From the NCBI GenBank assembly GCA_900119535.1, contig FPJT01000022.1:1-32974 (forward strand): a DNA stretch of 32,974 bases, read 5' to 3'. A program made the position numbers and the translations under genes. Of the stretch, positions 1 to 8,017 are shown piece after piece (positions within the stretch are counted from its first letter, which is position 1; each line of letters starts with the position of its first letter). Below the pieces are notes generated by a model. That model was not told the DNA's origin and searched no databases. It was given only the letters and a program-made list of their open reading frames with translations. The stretch comes from Ruminococcus sp. XPD3002 (lineage in GTDB: Bacteria; Bacillota; Clostridia; Oscillospirales; Ruminococcaceae).

Positions 1-137
1 AAGCGTGAAGCCGACCTTAAGATAAGATATCCCTTCGTAAGAGTAAGACCCCTCAAAGACTATGAGGTTGATAGGCCTGAAGTGTAAGCATGGTGACATG
101 TTCAGCTTGTAGGTACTAATCGGTCGAGGGCTTTTCC
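1..137 (+). rRNA. 23S ribosomal RNA, 3' end (partial)
   Basis: The window opens inside the last part of a large-subunit rRNA. The conserved stretch with GGTACTAATCGGTCGAGGGC near 111-130 is the typical 23S terminus, and a 5S gene follows about 55 bases later on the same strand. The exact 3' end is estimated from this conserved tail and could be off by a few bases. The 5' part lies outside the window. Confidence 0.93.
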
Positions 138-190
138 TTTTGATTCATGTAAAGAGTTCTAAGTATTACAAAAGCGATTCAGTTTTCAAA

Positions 191-307
<117 letters not shown>

Positions 308-315
308 ACATTTTT

Positions 316-342
316 AGCCTGTTCTTTTGAACAGGCTTTTTT
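316..342 (+). terminator. Intrinsic terminator of the rRNA operon
   Basis: A nine-base-pair stem AGCCTGTTC / GAACAGGCT with a TTTT loop (316-337) is followed by a T run to 342. It lies nine bases after 5S. The ribosome binding site of the next gene starts only about 12 bases downstream, so that gene has no room for its own promoter on this side. Confidence 0.88.
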
Positions 343-364
343 GTTATTTATTCGGAGGTGTGAT

Positions 365-1945
365 ATGCTTAATAAGATCAAAGAAAATAAGTTTACTTTT
401 ATTGTATGCGGAATATTTATGTTATATGCTATCATTCAATGTTCTACATTTGTTATGTCCGGTGATGACTATTGGTGGAGTTCTTTAGATACTATTTCGC
501 AGGTTTTCAGTGACAGTAATATGAACGGCAGGTATTTTACTAACTTTATTACATTTTACATTATTAAATTTCCTTATTTGAGACCTTTAATTTGTGTTCC
601 ATTCCTTGTTGCACTTTTTTTCCTTATTGCTAATGTTCTTAAGACTTCAAAAAAATCATCATTAATGACATATTTAATATCAGGACTTTGTATTATGCTT
701 GTACCTTCTGGTATTGCTATGCTTACCACCCTTTGGATCTCAGGTTTTACGAATTATGTCATCTCTCTTGTTTTAACACTTATATACATTAATTTTATCA
801 CTCCTCTTTTTGATGGTGAAACGTGTAAACTTCCGGTTTGGAGTAGTTTACTATTTTTTGTTCTTGGCTTTGCGGGTACATTGTGTGTTGAGAATATTAC
901 TATTTATAATTGCATACTTGCTGTTTTTACTATTAGTTTTTCTTTTGTACGGTTTAAGAAGATCCATATTGCACATGTTGCATATCTTGTTGGAACTGTA
1001 ATTGGAACTGTTGTTATGTTTTTGAATCCGAATTATCATCAGATCACATCTGATGAGGGTGACCAACAGGGTTTCAGAGCTATAGAGTTTGATTTCAGTG
1101 ATATTTTTTCAACGTTATATCGAGACGTATCTACGGCATTCAGTCATTCATTCCTTTTTGTTCACCTTGCAATTGCAGTATCAATTACGGTTTTATTTTA
1201 TAAAAAATATCATTCTCTTAATTCTAAAGGTGCTCCTAAATATGCAAAAATTTTTCTTCCTGTTATAATTGCATATGCTGCTTATTCAGCTTTTTCTCAG
1301 GTGTTTTGCGGTTTGATCTCAATGACTCCTGCGTTAAGAGTAAATGCGATTTTGCTTGCTTTTGCATTTATATATATGCTTGGAATTGTTTATATGTCTT
1401 TTGTTTTGCTTGATCTATCCAGGTTTATTAAGGTTACTTTCTTAATATGCTCTGTTATTATTGTCACAGCACCTTTTATAGTAGTTAAACCGATAACCCC
1501 TCGCTGTTTCTTTGCTACCTACATATTCTGGTGTCTTACTGCAGGCTCCCTTCTTATGGAAATGTTTGATGTTATTTCCACTATACAGTTTAAGTCGATA
1601 AGTTGTGTGTTGTCTGTGTTATTTTCTTTTATATGCTTTATTCTTTCGGATATTTACATATCTAATTACTGTGTAGATCAGCTGTGTATTGACTATGTAA
1701 AAGAGCAATATGAATCTAATTCAAGAGTTATTGAGGTTATTGACCTTCCTTATACGGAGTATTGTTCATTTTCTATCTATTATTATTTCTCAAAGTATAA
1801 CGATGAAAAAAGTCTTTTGAATGATGCTAAAACTTATTATACTGATTATATCATAAAATACTGGGGTTTTGATAAGGAACTTTTAAATAAGAAATTTGTT
1901 GAGATAAGCATACAGGATTATTATATGTCACATTCACTTGAATAA
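365..1945 (+). CDS. Polytopic membrane protein, probable DUF6056 family
   Basis: This 526-residue protein begins at ATG 365 behind the ribosome binding site GGAGGTG (354-360). The open frame continues upstream through 5S, but that part is rRNA and not coding. The chain is almost entirely hydrophobic with roughly 11-13 membrane segments. An early SGDDYWW motif followed by NGRYFTN resembles the DUF6056 / GtrA-linked glucosyltransferase-like membrane proteins, whose acidic loop motif sits just after the first membrane segment. That family has no firmly established reaction; roles in surface polysaccharide decoration are an inference. Base composition differs sharply from the neighbours: one sampled 60-base line holds about 28 percent GC, and codons are T/A-rich. 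This suggests acquisition from elsewhere. The gene starts 23 bases after the rRNA terminator with no visible promoter of its own. Confidence 0.75.
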   Translation: MLNKIKENKFTFIVCGIFMLYAIIQCSTFVMSGDDYWWSSLDTISQVFSDSNMNGRYFTNFITFYIIKFPYLRPLICVPFLVALFFLIANVLKTSKKSSLMTYLISGLCIMLVPSGIAMLTTLWISGFTNYVISLVLTLIYINFITPLFDGETCKLPVWSSLLFFVLGFAGTLCVENITIYNCILAVFTISFSFVRFKKIHIAHVAYLVGTVIGTVVMFLNPNYHQITSDEGDQQGFRAIEFDFSDIFSTLYRDVSTAFSHSFLFVHLAIAVSITVLFYKKYHSLNSKGAPKYAKIFLPVIIAYAAYSAFSQVFCGLISMTPALRVNAILLAFAFIYMLGIVYMSFVLLDLSRFIKVTFLICSVIIVTAPFIVVKPITPRCFFATYIFWCLTAGSLLMEMFDVISTIQFKSISCVLSVLFSFICFILSDIYISNYCVDQLCIDYVKEQYESNSRVIEVIDLPYTEYCSFSIYYYFSKYNDEKSLLNDAKTYYTDYIIKYWGFDKELLNKKFVEISIQDYYMSHSLE

Positions 1946-1950
1946 TGAAC

Positions 1951-1982
1951 AATGGCGGTCAGTTTAAAGCTGACCGCCATTG
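1951..1982. terminator. Hairpin between convergent genes, possible bidirectional terminator
   Basis: A near-perfect inverted repeat of 12 base pairs, AATGGCGGTCAG / CTGACCGCCATT, encloses a seven-base loop. It begins six bases after the stop of the membrane protein gene, and the convergent minus-strand gene ends at 2023. The T tracts on either side are weak, so termination efficiency is uncertain, but the position between two converging genes fits a shared terminator. Confidence 0.6.
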
Positions 1983-2022
1983 TTGTTAGGGTGGTTAATA
2001 TGAAATCATCTGGATATCTTAT

Positions 2023-4287
2023 TTATTCGGCAGTATCATCGGCAGGCGTCTGGCGCTCGCCGCGGGGACCGCCTCTGCCGCCCTGTGGTGGAGTCATATT
2101 TTCTCCGCCAAATCCGCCGTTTGGTATTTCAGGCATAACTGCTTCACCGTTTTCATCTGTAGGAAGTTCTCTTTCGCCGTCGGGAGGGGTCATACCTGCA
2201 TCGAAGTTTCCTTTGTTTTTTCGTCCTCCGCCGAATCCCATCGTTCCGCCTGTTTCGGCTTCTGCAGTTATTTCCTTACCATCCTTAAGAGTACCGCCGA
2301 CTGTTACGTTGTAATTTTCAGCCTGAGCGAGTATTTCTTTACCTCCTGATACTGTACCGTCCGAGTAAGCCTTGCAGTCTGTGCAGTTCTGACCTGCTGA
2401 GCCGTTTGCGGACATGAAGGACACAATAACGTTTCCCTCCTCATCTGCGAAGCTGTATCTCTGAGTAAGATCGGTATTACCTGCTGTCAGTGTTATAATG
2501 CTTGTACCATTGTAATTGATCGTATTTCCCGAGTCGCCGCAGTCGATAGGTTCCTGACCGTTAGCGCAGATGTAGCCGCCGTTGAGGTTAACATCACCGT
2601 TTGAATCGAATGCGTCGTGGTCACCGTTAGCGGAATTAACAACAGCAAGACCGCCGTTGATATTAAGAGTACCTGTTGAAGTTGACATCATTCCGCCGCG
2701 GAAATTACTGTTCTCTGTTGTTGTATCAAGGGCACCGCCTGCGGCATTATAGCCGTCATCACCTGAGATGATATAGACTGTACCGCTGTTCTGGTTGATA
2801 GTAACGCCTTCGATACCCTCATAGCATTCAGCAATATATATCTGTACATTATCGAAAGTGTTTTCGGCTTTCTCACCGATATTGAGGGTACCTTCGGAAT
2901 GTATACCGTCATCACCTGATCTTAAAGTGAAGATACCGCCGAAGATATCTGCATCGCCGTTTGAGTGGATAGAATCGTCGGAAGAATCTATAGTTAAAGT
3001 ACCGCCGTTAATAATAATTGAGGTACCTGCTTTCAGTCCCTTAGTGCTGTCGGAGGTCTCGTCTGTGGACGTTGTATCTTCTGTAGTCATATTAGCAAGG
3101 TTATTTGGTTCCGAATCTGAATTGATGCCTGATCTGAAGTTATCACCGAAGTCATCCTGATCGTTTCCGTCAAAGGGAGAACCTCCGCCGAAGTCATCGA
3201 AGCTGAAGTCCTCGAAATCAAAGTCATCAAAACTGAAGTCACCGAATTCGTCCTCACCGAACATACCTCCGAAGTCCTCACCGCCGAACATATCGTGGTG
3301 ACCGCCTCCGAAACCGCCGCCGAAGCTGTCGGAGTGAGTTTTTGTGGATTTTTCGTATCCGCCGCCTGTAGTTATCTCGAATGTGCCGTCATTGATGGTA
3401 AGAACAGTTTCAGCCTGTATGCCGTCATTTCCTGCTGTGATATCAAATTTACCGCCTTCGATGTAAACAAAGCCCATGCCTTCGTCTGTGGCATTTGTGG
3501 ATTTTATACCGTCCTCACCGGCGTTAATTGTTATCTCACCGTCTGCAACAGCAATGTAGTCCTTGCCCTTGATGCCGTCACCTGTAGATTCTACAGTGAT
3601 ATTTCCGCCTGTAATTACAATATCATCCTTACTCTGGATGCCGTTTTTGTAACTGCCATTGACGGTGAGACTGCCGCTGCCGTTGATAGTGAGACTGTCC
3701 TGACTGAAAATTGCAGCAGTGGGAGCATCCTCGCTTTCCGAGTCCGCATACGTTTTGCCGTCGGAAACTGTATTCTTGCTTCCTTCTGCAAGAGTAATGA
3801 AGATCTTATCGGAGTCCTTTTCGTAAATCGCAGAGGAATCAGAGCATGTGATATCAGCGTTATCGAGTACGAGCTGGACCTTTGCCTTGTCTGCGTCCAC
3901 AACTATCTGACCGTCATCGAGACTTCCTGTAATGCGGTAAACACCTTCTTCTGTGATAGTTACCACAGAACCTTCAGACTTTGCACCGTTACCGTCAACC
4001 TTTGCTGAATCACCGTCGAGAGTGATAGTTGCTGTAAGTTCGTCATAAGAGGGATCGAGGTCTCTTGCAGAGAACAGACCGTTATCCTCTTTCTTTTCTT
4101 CTTTAATTGTATTTGAAAGGGTATCTGCTGTTGATGAAGTTTCCGAGCTTTCGCTTGCTACGGATGAGGAAGTGTCCCCAGTTTTCTTCATTAAGTCGGA
4201 TGCGCTGCATCCTGCGGAACTCATAGTACACATAACAGCTGATGTTATGAATGCCAGTGTTTTCTTTGTTATTTTGAGATTTTTCAT
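2023..4287 (-). CDS. Carbohydrate-binding lipoprotein, Cthe_2159 type (DUF4353)
   Basis: This 754-residue exported protein has a lipoprotein signal: a basic start (MKNLKITKK), a hydrophobic stretch, and a lipobox SSAGC with the acylated Cys near residue 26. A Ser/Thr-rich linker follows. The body consists of repeated short beta strands with motifs such as ITINAGEDGI, SGDDGIHSEG and NSANGDHDAFDSNGD, many Asp/Asn/Gly turns and expected calcium sites. This matches the right-handed beta-helix of the Clostridium thermocellum Cthe_2159 family, which binds cellulose and pectic acid. Around residues 315-385 the helix is interrupted by a low-complexity insert rich in Gly, Phe and Asp. The C-terminus is also Gly/Pro/Arg-rich and unstructured. 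The ATG has a GGTGAAG ribosome binding site. No CotH or VTC-type gene, often found beside this family, is adjacent. Confidence 0.85.
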   Translation of the reverse strand: MKNLKITKKTLAFITSAVMCTMSSAGCSASDLMKKTGDTSSSVASESSETSSTADTLSNTIKEEKKEDNGLFSARDLDPSYDELTATITLDGDSAKVDGNGAKSEGSVVTITEEGVYRITGSLDDGQIVVDADKAKVQLVLDNADITCSDSSAIYEKDSDKIFITLAEGSKNTVSDGKTYADSESEDAPTAAIFSQDSLTINGSGSLTVNGSYKNGIQSKDDIVITGGNITVESTGDGIKGKDYIAVADGEITINAGEDGIKSTNATDEGMGFVYIEGGKFDITAGNDGIQAETVLTINDGTFEITTGGGYEKSTKTHSDSFGGGFGGGHHDMFGGEDFGGMFGEDEFGDFSFDDFDFEDFSFDDFGGGSPFDGNDQDDFGDNFRSGINSDSEPNNLANMTTEDTTSTDETSDSTKGLKAGTSIIINGGTLTIDSSDDSIHSNGDADIFGGIFTLRSGDDGIHSEGTLNIGEKAENTFDNVQIYIAECYEGIEGVTINQNSGTVYIISGDDGYNAAGGALDTTTENSNFRGGMMSTSTGTLNINGGLAVVNSANGDHDAFDSNGDVNLNGGYICANGQEPIDCGDSGNTINYNGTSIITLTAGNTDLTQRYSFADEEGNVIVSFMSANGSAGQNCTDCKAYSDGTVSGGKEILAQAENYNVTVGGTLKDGKEITAEAETGGTMGFGGGRKNKGNFDAGMTPPDGERELPTDENGEAVMPEIPNGGFGGENMTPPQGGRGGPRGERQTPADDTAE

Positions 4288-4463
4288 ATCTTCACCGCTT
4301 TCTTTTAATACCCGTTCCCCGTGTTTTTCTTTGTTTCTCTATGCTTTTATTGTAAAGCGTGTAAATGAAAAAACGGTGAAAAAAAGCTGAATAAGTGAAA
4401 AAAAGCCTGTGTAAGGAAAAAAGCGATTCTCGGGATGAATGTGAAAGAATGGAAAAATGTGTC

Positions 4464-4491
4464 AAAAAAAGCCAAAGTTCTTCCGACTTTG
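4464..4491 (-). terminator. Intrinsic terminator for the CNNM/CorC gene
   Basis: Read on the minus strand, CAAAGT / ACTTTG (4473-4491) forms a short stem with a seven-base loop. It is followed by a run of seven T (plus-strand A run 4464-4470). A longer outer pairing of AAGCCA-type arms extends to about 4511. It lies about 40 bases past the stop of the minus-strand gene ending at 4532. The rest of 4288-4463 is A/T-rich leader for the carbohydrate-binding gene, with no clear gene. Confidence 0.6.
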
Positions 4492-4531
4492 CACCAGAAA
4501 AACTATGGCTTGTATCTTCTATGCTATTTGT

Positions 4532-5800
4532 TTATTCTTCCGTATCTTCCTCTTTTTCTTCTGTGGGAAGTATCTCTATGATGACCTTTTCGACGTTCTG
4601 TTCGTTGACTTCTGCGGCAGTAAGGCGGAAGATACCTGTTTCAGCCGTTTCGCCCTGTTCGGGGATGTGTTCCATAACATCTGTCACCCAGCCGCCTACG
4701 GAAGTGTAGTCCGTTTCAGCCATATCCTCGTCCAGACCGAGAACATCAAGCATATCGTCGAGGCTCATATCTCCTGCGACCTCGTACCTTGAATCATCGA
4801 GCTTTATGATATTTGTGATTATCTCATCGTCCTCATCGTATATCTCACCCACAAGCTCCTCTATTATGTCCTCGAGGGTAATGATACCCTTTGTACCGCC
4901 GTACTGGTCTGTAACTACCGCAAGGTGGACCTTTGAACGCTGCATGTACTTCATAGCTTCGCTGATGAGTTTGCTGTCAACGATATGCGGAACGTCCTGT
5001 ATAATGCTTCTGATATCGCTTTTGCCTTCCACGAGCATTTTGAAGAATGCCTTGTTTGTAATGATGCCGATTATATCATCAAGACTCTTTTCGTAAACAG
5101 GAAGACGTGAGTACATTTCCTGACTGAAGATCTCCTTTATCTCGTCGATTGAGGAATTGATCTCGACTCCCACAACCTTTACACGAGGAATAAGTATCTC
5201 ATCGACGGATATCTCGTCGAATTCGAGGGCACTTTTAACGAGTTCGCTTTCCTGTTCCTCGATAACGCCCTGTTCTTCGATCTCATCTATCATATACTTA
5301 AGCTCGTCCTCGGTAACACTTGGTTCATTCTTGCTGCTTTTTGAAGCCAGAGAAGAGAGCTTGTTCAGTAAGAAAACCGCAGGTTTCAGCAGAGTTACAA
5401 GGAGCGAAAGCGGAGAAGCAAAGGAGAGCGCCAGTTTTTCCGCATTCTTTTTTGCATAGGATTTTGGTATTACTTCGCAGAACACAAGTACAAGGACTGT
5501 TATGACAGCAGTTGAGATACCTGCGCCCTTGCTTCCGAAAACGCTTACGAAAAGCAGTGTGCTGATAGATGAAGTGGCGATATTTACGATGTTGTTGCCG
5601 ATAAGCACCGCCGTAAGCACCTCATCGAAGCGGTTAGCGAGTTTCAGAGCCTTTGCGGCTTTTTTATTGCCCTGAGCCTCGTAGTTTTTCAGTCTTAGTT
5701 TGTTAACGCTGGAGTAAGCTGTCTCGGTACTTGAAAAAAGCGCCGAGAATACCATCATCAGAACGACGACGATAATTTTTATTAAGTCAGACGTGTCCAT
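4532..5800 (-). CDS. CNNM/CorC-family (hemolysin-C-like) membrane transporter or regulator
   Basis: This 422-residue protein has the standard three-part layout. An N-terminal DUF21/CNNM membrane domain spans about residues 1-190, with three or four hydrophobic segments and the FSSTETAYSSV motif typical of the family. A pair of CBS domains follows (about 200-320, ending in TDQYGGTKGIITLEDIIEEL), then a CorC_HlyC C-terminal domain. Relatives are linked to Mg2+/Co2+ efflux or homeostasis, with CBS domains binding adenosine nucleotides. The older hemolysin name is historical. The start at 5800 was chosen because an AGAAAGG ribosome binding site lies nine bases upstream and the membrane domain begins at once. 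The frame stays open 40 codons further upstream, but that stretch contains the promoter. The Glu/Thr-rich tail is probably cytoplasmic. Confidence 0.9.
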   Translation of the reverse strand: MDTSDLIKIIVVVLMMVFSALFSSTETAYSSVNKLRLKNYEAQGNKKAAKALKLANRFDEVLTAVLIGNNIVNIATSSISTLLFVSVFGSKGAGISTAVITVLVLVFCEVIPKSYAKKNAEKLALSFASPLSLLVTLLKPAVFLLNKLSSLASKSSKNEPSVTEDELKYMIDEIEEQGVIEEQESELVKSALEFDEISVDEILIPRVKVVGVEINSSIDEIKEIFSQEMYSRLPVYEKSLDDIIGIITNKAFFKMLVEGKSDIRSIIQDVPHIVDSKLISEAMKYMQRSKVHLAVVTDQYGGTKGIITLEDIIEELVGEIYDEDDEIITNIIKLDDSRYEVAGDMSLDDMLDVLGLDEDMAETDYTSVGGWVTDVMEHIPEQGETAETGIFRLTAAEVNEQNVEKVIIEILPTEEKEEDTEE

Positions 5801-5858
5801 AATAAACCTTTCTTGTTTCATATTTTCTTTATCTCGTATTGCAATACAGCAATACTTA

Positions 5859-5887
5859 ATTGTATCATATATTCCGATTAAATGCAA
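5859..5887 (-). promoter_or_regulatory. Sigma-A-type promoter for the CNNM/CorC gene
   Basis: On the minus strand, TTGCAT (5882-5887) and TACAAT (5859-5864) are separated by exactly 17 bases, and a TG dinucleotide lies just upstream of the -10 box. It lies about 60 bases before the chosen start codon. This supports the start at 5800 over the longer open frame that runs through the promoter. Confidence 0.7.
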
Positions 5888-5983
5888 GCATAAAGTATTA
5901 ATAAACCGCGGTTGCAGCATTTACTGTGGTCTGATTTCAGTTCATATGACGGGATCCACATAATGCAGAGCTGAGGTATCCTT

Positions 5984-6011
5984 CACTATATTGCGGCTGT
6001 GACATATAATA
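5984..6011 (+). promoter_or_regulatory. Promoter of dpaAB, sigma-K/sigma-E-like or sigma-A
   Basis: CATATAATA (6003-6011) fits the mother-cell sigma-K/sigma-E -10 pattern CATANNNTA. A CAC at 5984-5986 provides the AC of a sigma-K -35 element with a 16-base spacer. The same bases contain a perfect sigma-A -10 TATAAT (6005-6010), but the matching -35 (TTCACT) is poor. Mother-cell control is expected for dipicolinate synthase in spore formers. Sequence alone cannot separate the two readings. Confidence 0.5.
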
Positions 6012-6064
6012 AAGGGTAAACCTCATTCAGAGGAACGATCTCAACGATAAGACTGGAGTTAACT

Positions 6065-6880
6065 ATGGATAAGATACTTATTGCAGGAGGCGACGAGCGG
6101 CAGCTTTACTGTGCCGAAGCGCTTTCGGAAAAATATGAAGTTTACGTCTCGGGACACGATAAAACGTCCTTTCCGTCTCCCGAGGGAAATGTGGACTGCC
6201 TTGTGCTTCCTGTTATACCATTTGATGCTGAGGGAAATATATATTCGCCGAACAGTGAGCGACTGCTGATTCCCGAGGATATACGCCCGCTGCTGAGGAG
6301 CGGCGCTGTTGTAATTGCAGGACGCACCGACGAGCGTACAGCTCATTGCTTTTCAGGTCATCCCATTGCAGACTACCTTTCAAGGGAGGACTTTTGTATA
6401 AAAAACGCCTTTCTTACTGCCGAAGGTGCGGTTGAACTGGCAATATCGGCGCTCTCCGTATCACTTAACGGACTTTCCGTACTAATTGTAGGCATGGGAC
6501 GGATAGGCTGTATTCTTGCAGAGCTGATGAAGGCTTTCGGAGCGCAGGTCACAGCAGCGGTACACAATCCAAAGGGAGCGGCAAAAGCGGCGGTAATGGG
6601 TATAGCATCGGTGGATTCAGCGGATACGGGTTCGGACTACGGACTTGTGTTCAATACAGTTCCCGAGAAGATATTCGGAAAGCATGTGCTTGAAGGATTC
6701 AGCCGCAGGACTTTGTTCATCGACCTTGCATCCGCTCCGGGAGGAGTGGATATCTCTGCTGCTGAGGAACTCGGGATAAAAGTGATATGGGCAAGGGGGC
6801 TTCCTGCAAAATGCTCCCCCGAAACGGCAGGAAGGATAATAGCAGATGCAGTTGAAGAGATACTTGCAGAAAGGGGATAA
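6065..6880 (+). CDS. dpaA: Dipicolinate synthase subunit A
   Basis: The 271-residue product has the typical length of DpaA/SpoVFA. It starts with the glycine-rich strand ILIAGGDERQ and carries a second nucleotide-binding fold with GMGRIG (residues 143-148), as expected for an NAD(P)-linked two-domain enzyme. With DpaB it converts dihydroxy-tetrahydrodipicolinate from the lysine pathway into dipicolinic acid, the spore-core metabolite that supports heat resistance. It acts in the mother cell. A GGAG ribosome binding site lies six bases before the ATG. dpaB follows two bases after the stop, so the two are translated from one message. Presence of the pair is good evidence for sporulation capacity in this lineage, although it does not prove that this strain forms spores. 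Confidence 0.93.
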   Translation: MDKILIAGGDERQLYCAEALSEKYEVYVSGHDKTSFPSPEGNVDCLVLPVIPFDAEGNIYSPNSERLLIPEDIRPLLRSGAVVIAGRTDERTAHCFSGHPIADYLSREDFCIKNAFLTAEGAVELAISALSVSLNGLSVLIVGMGRIGCILAELMKAFGAQVTAAVHNPKGAAKAAVMGIASVDSADTGSDYGLVFNTVPEKIFGKHVLEGFSRRTLFIDLASAPGGVDISAAEELGIKVIWARGLPAKCSPETAGRIIADAVEEILAERG

Positions 6881-6882
6881 TC

Positions 6883-7482
6883 ATGACAGATTTTTTCAAG
6901 GGACTTAAAGCAGGATATGCACTTACAGGCTCGTTCTGTACATTTGACCGAAGCTTCAGACAGGCGGAACTGCTGAGGGAAATGGGTGCGGAGCTGATAC
7001 CTGTAATGTCCGAAACGGCAGCTTCAGTTTCAACACGTTTCGGAACAGGCGAAGAGAACAAAAAGCGGCTTGCGGAAATATGCGGAAGAAGCGTTATAAC
7101 TTCCATAGAAGAAGCTGAACCGATAGGTCCGAAGGATATGACGGATATAATGATAGTTGCGCCCTGTACCTCCAACACCGCCGCAAAGCTTGCATCAAGC
7201 ATAACAGACGGCGCAGTTACAATGGCTGTAAAATCACATCTCAGACGCGGCAAACCCGTACTGCTTGCTATAGCCTCCAACGATTCCCTTATGGGCTCGG
7301 CAAAGAATATAGGGGAGCTGTTCAACCGCAAGAACTACTATTTCGTACCTATGCTGCAGGATGACTGCATAAACAAGCCTGCATCCCTTGTGGCTGAGTT
7401 CAGTATGCTCCCGCAGGCAGTTGAAGCCGCAATGAACGGCATACAGCTTAGACCGATAATATATCACTCTGACTTAAAATGA
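6883..7482 (+). CDS. dpaB: Dipicolinate synthase subunit B
   Basis: This 199-residue flavoprotein-fold protein matches SpoVFB/DpaB in length and sequence character. It has an early GYALTGSFCTF segment, the VAPCTSNTAAKLA region of flavoprotein-type decarboxylase-like enzymes, and the VLLAIASNDSLMGSAKNI stretch. It partners DpaA to make dipicolinic acid. A ribosome binding site (AGGGGAT) is embedded in the end of dpaA and the gap is two bases, which implies translational coupling. No canonical T-rich terminator is visible after the stop. Only a six-base-pair stem (TTTCAC/GTGAAA, about 7506-7529) lies before the next promoter. Confidence 0.93.
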   Translation: MTDFFKGLKAGYALTGSFCTFDRSFRQAELLREMGAELIPVMSETAASVSTRFGTGEENKKRLAEICGRSVITSIEEAEPIGPKDMTDIMIVAPCTSNTAAKLASSITDGAVTMAVKSHLRRGKPVLLAIASNDSLMGSAKNIGELFNRKNYYFVPMLQDDCINKPASLVAEFSMLPQAVEAAMNGIQLRPIIYHSDLK

Positions 7483-7532
7483 AATCATAAATACCGAAAA
7501 CCCGGTTTCACCGACCGATAACCGTGAAATTA

Positions 7533-7560
7533 TTGATATTTACCGCAGAAATGATAAAAT
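7533..7560 (+). promoter_or_regulatory. Promoter of the 68-residue membrane protein gene
   Basis: TTGATA (7533-7538) and TAAAAT (7555-7560) are spaced by 16 bases. The position gives a leader of about 87 bases before the small gene at 7655. It is one mismatch per box from consensus. Confidence 0.55.
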
Positions 7561-7568
7561 AAATACAA

Positions 7569-7620
7569 CATCAGTAAGCTAATATGCTTGCTGATGATAT
7601 ATTATTCTGCTAAAAAGCAG
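7569..7620 (+). other. Structured 5' leader with two hairpins
   Basis: Two inverted repeats follow the promoter. CATCAG-T-AAGC pairs with GCTT-G-CTGATG (7569-7596), and CTGCT pairs with AGCAG around AAAA (7607-7620). Neither has a T run, so they are more likely leader structure than terminators. The ribosome binding site at 7641 lies outside both stems. No known riboswitch is recognised. Confidence 0.5.
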
Positions 7621-7654
7621 ATATGACCTATCGGACATATAAAGGAGTATTATT

Positions 7655-7861
7655 ATGAAAAGTAATGCAGTATCAATTGAAACAGTAAAAAGCGGTAATT
7701 CACGTGCTGTATCAGCAATAAGACTTATCGGCGGAGCAGCACTTCTTGCGCTTGTCGGCGGCTGTGCGGTTCTTTCGTCACCTGTTTCCACACCTTTGCT
7801 TCTTGTAGGAGCAGCAGTAGGCGGTGTATCTGTCGGCGCCTCTACATGGAAGAAGTATTAA
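7655..7861 (+). CDS. Small glycine-rich membrane protein, unknown function
   Basis: This 68-residue protein is preceded by an AAAGGAG ribosome binding site eight bases before the ATG. It has its own promoter, leader and strong terminator, so it is a real single-gene unit. A polar N-terminus (about 20 residues) is followed by two hydrophobic segments, about 22-41 and 46-62, and a basic WKKY tail. The second segment carries GxxxG spacing (G52, G56 and G57, G61), a glycine-zipper pattern that favours helix packing in membranes. Such short peptides can be membrane stress proteins, spore-associated proteins or bacteriocin/toxin-like peptides. Nothing in the sequence decides among these. It lies directly after dpaAB, but independent signals argue against joint transcription. 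Confidence 0.75.
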   Translation: MKSNAVSIETVKSGNSRAVSAIRLIGGAALLALVGGCAVLSSPVSTPLLLVGAAVGGVSVGASTWKKY

Positions 7862-7879
7862 TATCGTTTTGAATAACCT

Positions 7880-7925
7880 AATACCGTACCGTCCTGTATC
7901 ATTCGGGGATGGTGCGGTATTTTTT
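7880..7925 (+). terminator. Intrinsic terminator after the small membrane protein gene
   Basis: An 11-base-pair stem AATACCGTACC / GGTGCGGTATT (one G-T pair) spans 7880-7921 with an internal loop of about 20 bases and ends in a T run to 7925. It closes the single-gene unit just before the nadB promoter. Confidence 0.85.
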
Positions 7926-7952
7926 ATTATGAAGAAATATTTCCAAATAGTA

Positions 7953-7981
7953 GTGACAATCACCGTGATATGTGGTATAAT
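7953..7981 (+). promoter_or_regulatory. Promoter of the nadB operon
   Basis: GTGACA (7953-7958) and a perfect TATAAT (7976-7981) are separated by 17 bases, with a TGG extended -10. The leader to the ATG at 8018 is about 30 bases. This is the only convincing promoter for the five genes up to the terminator at 13176. No NadR/NiaR operator could be assigned by eye. Confidence 0.75.
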
Positions 7982-8017
7982 ATACATGTATAATTTTTTG
8001 TGAAGGACGTGCTTAAT

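Noticed and set aside
3295..4008. A 237-codon frame opposite the carbohydrate-binding lipoprotein
   Set aside because: It is antisense to a clear beta-helix coding sequence, has Cys/Val-rich composition typical of shadow frames and no ribosome binding site.
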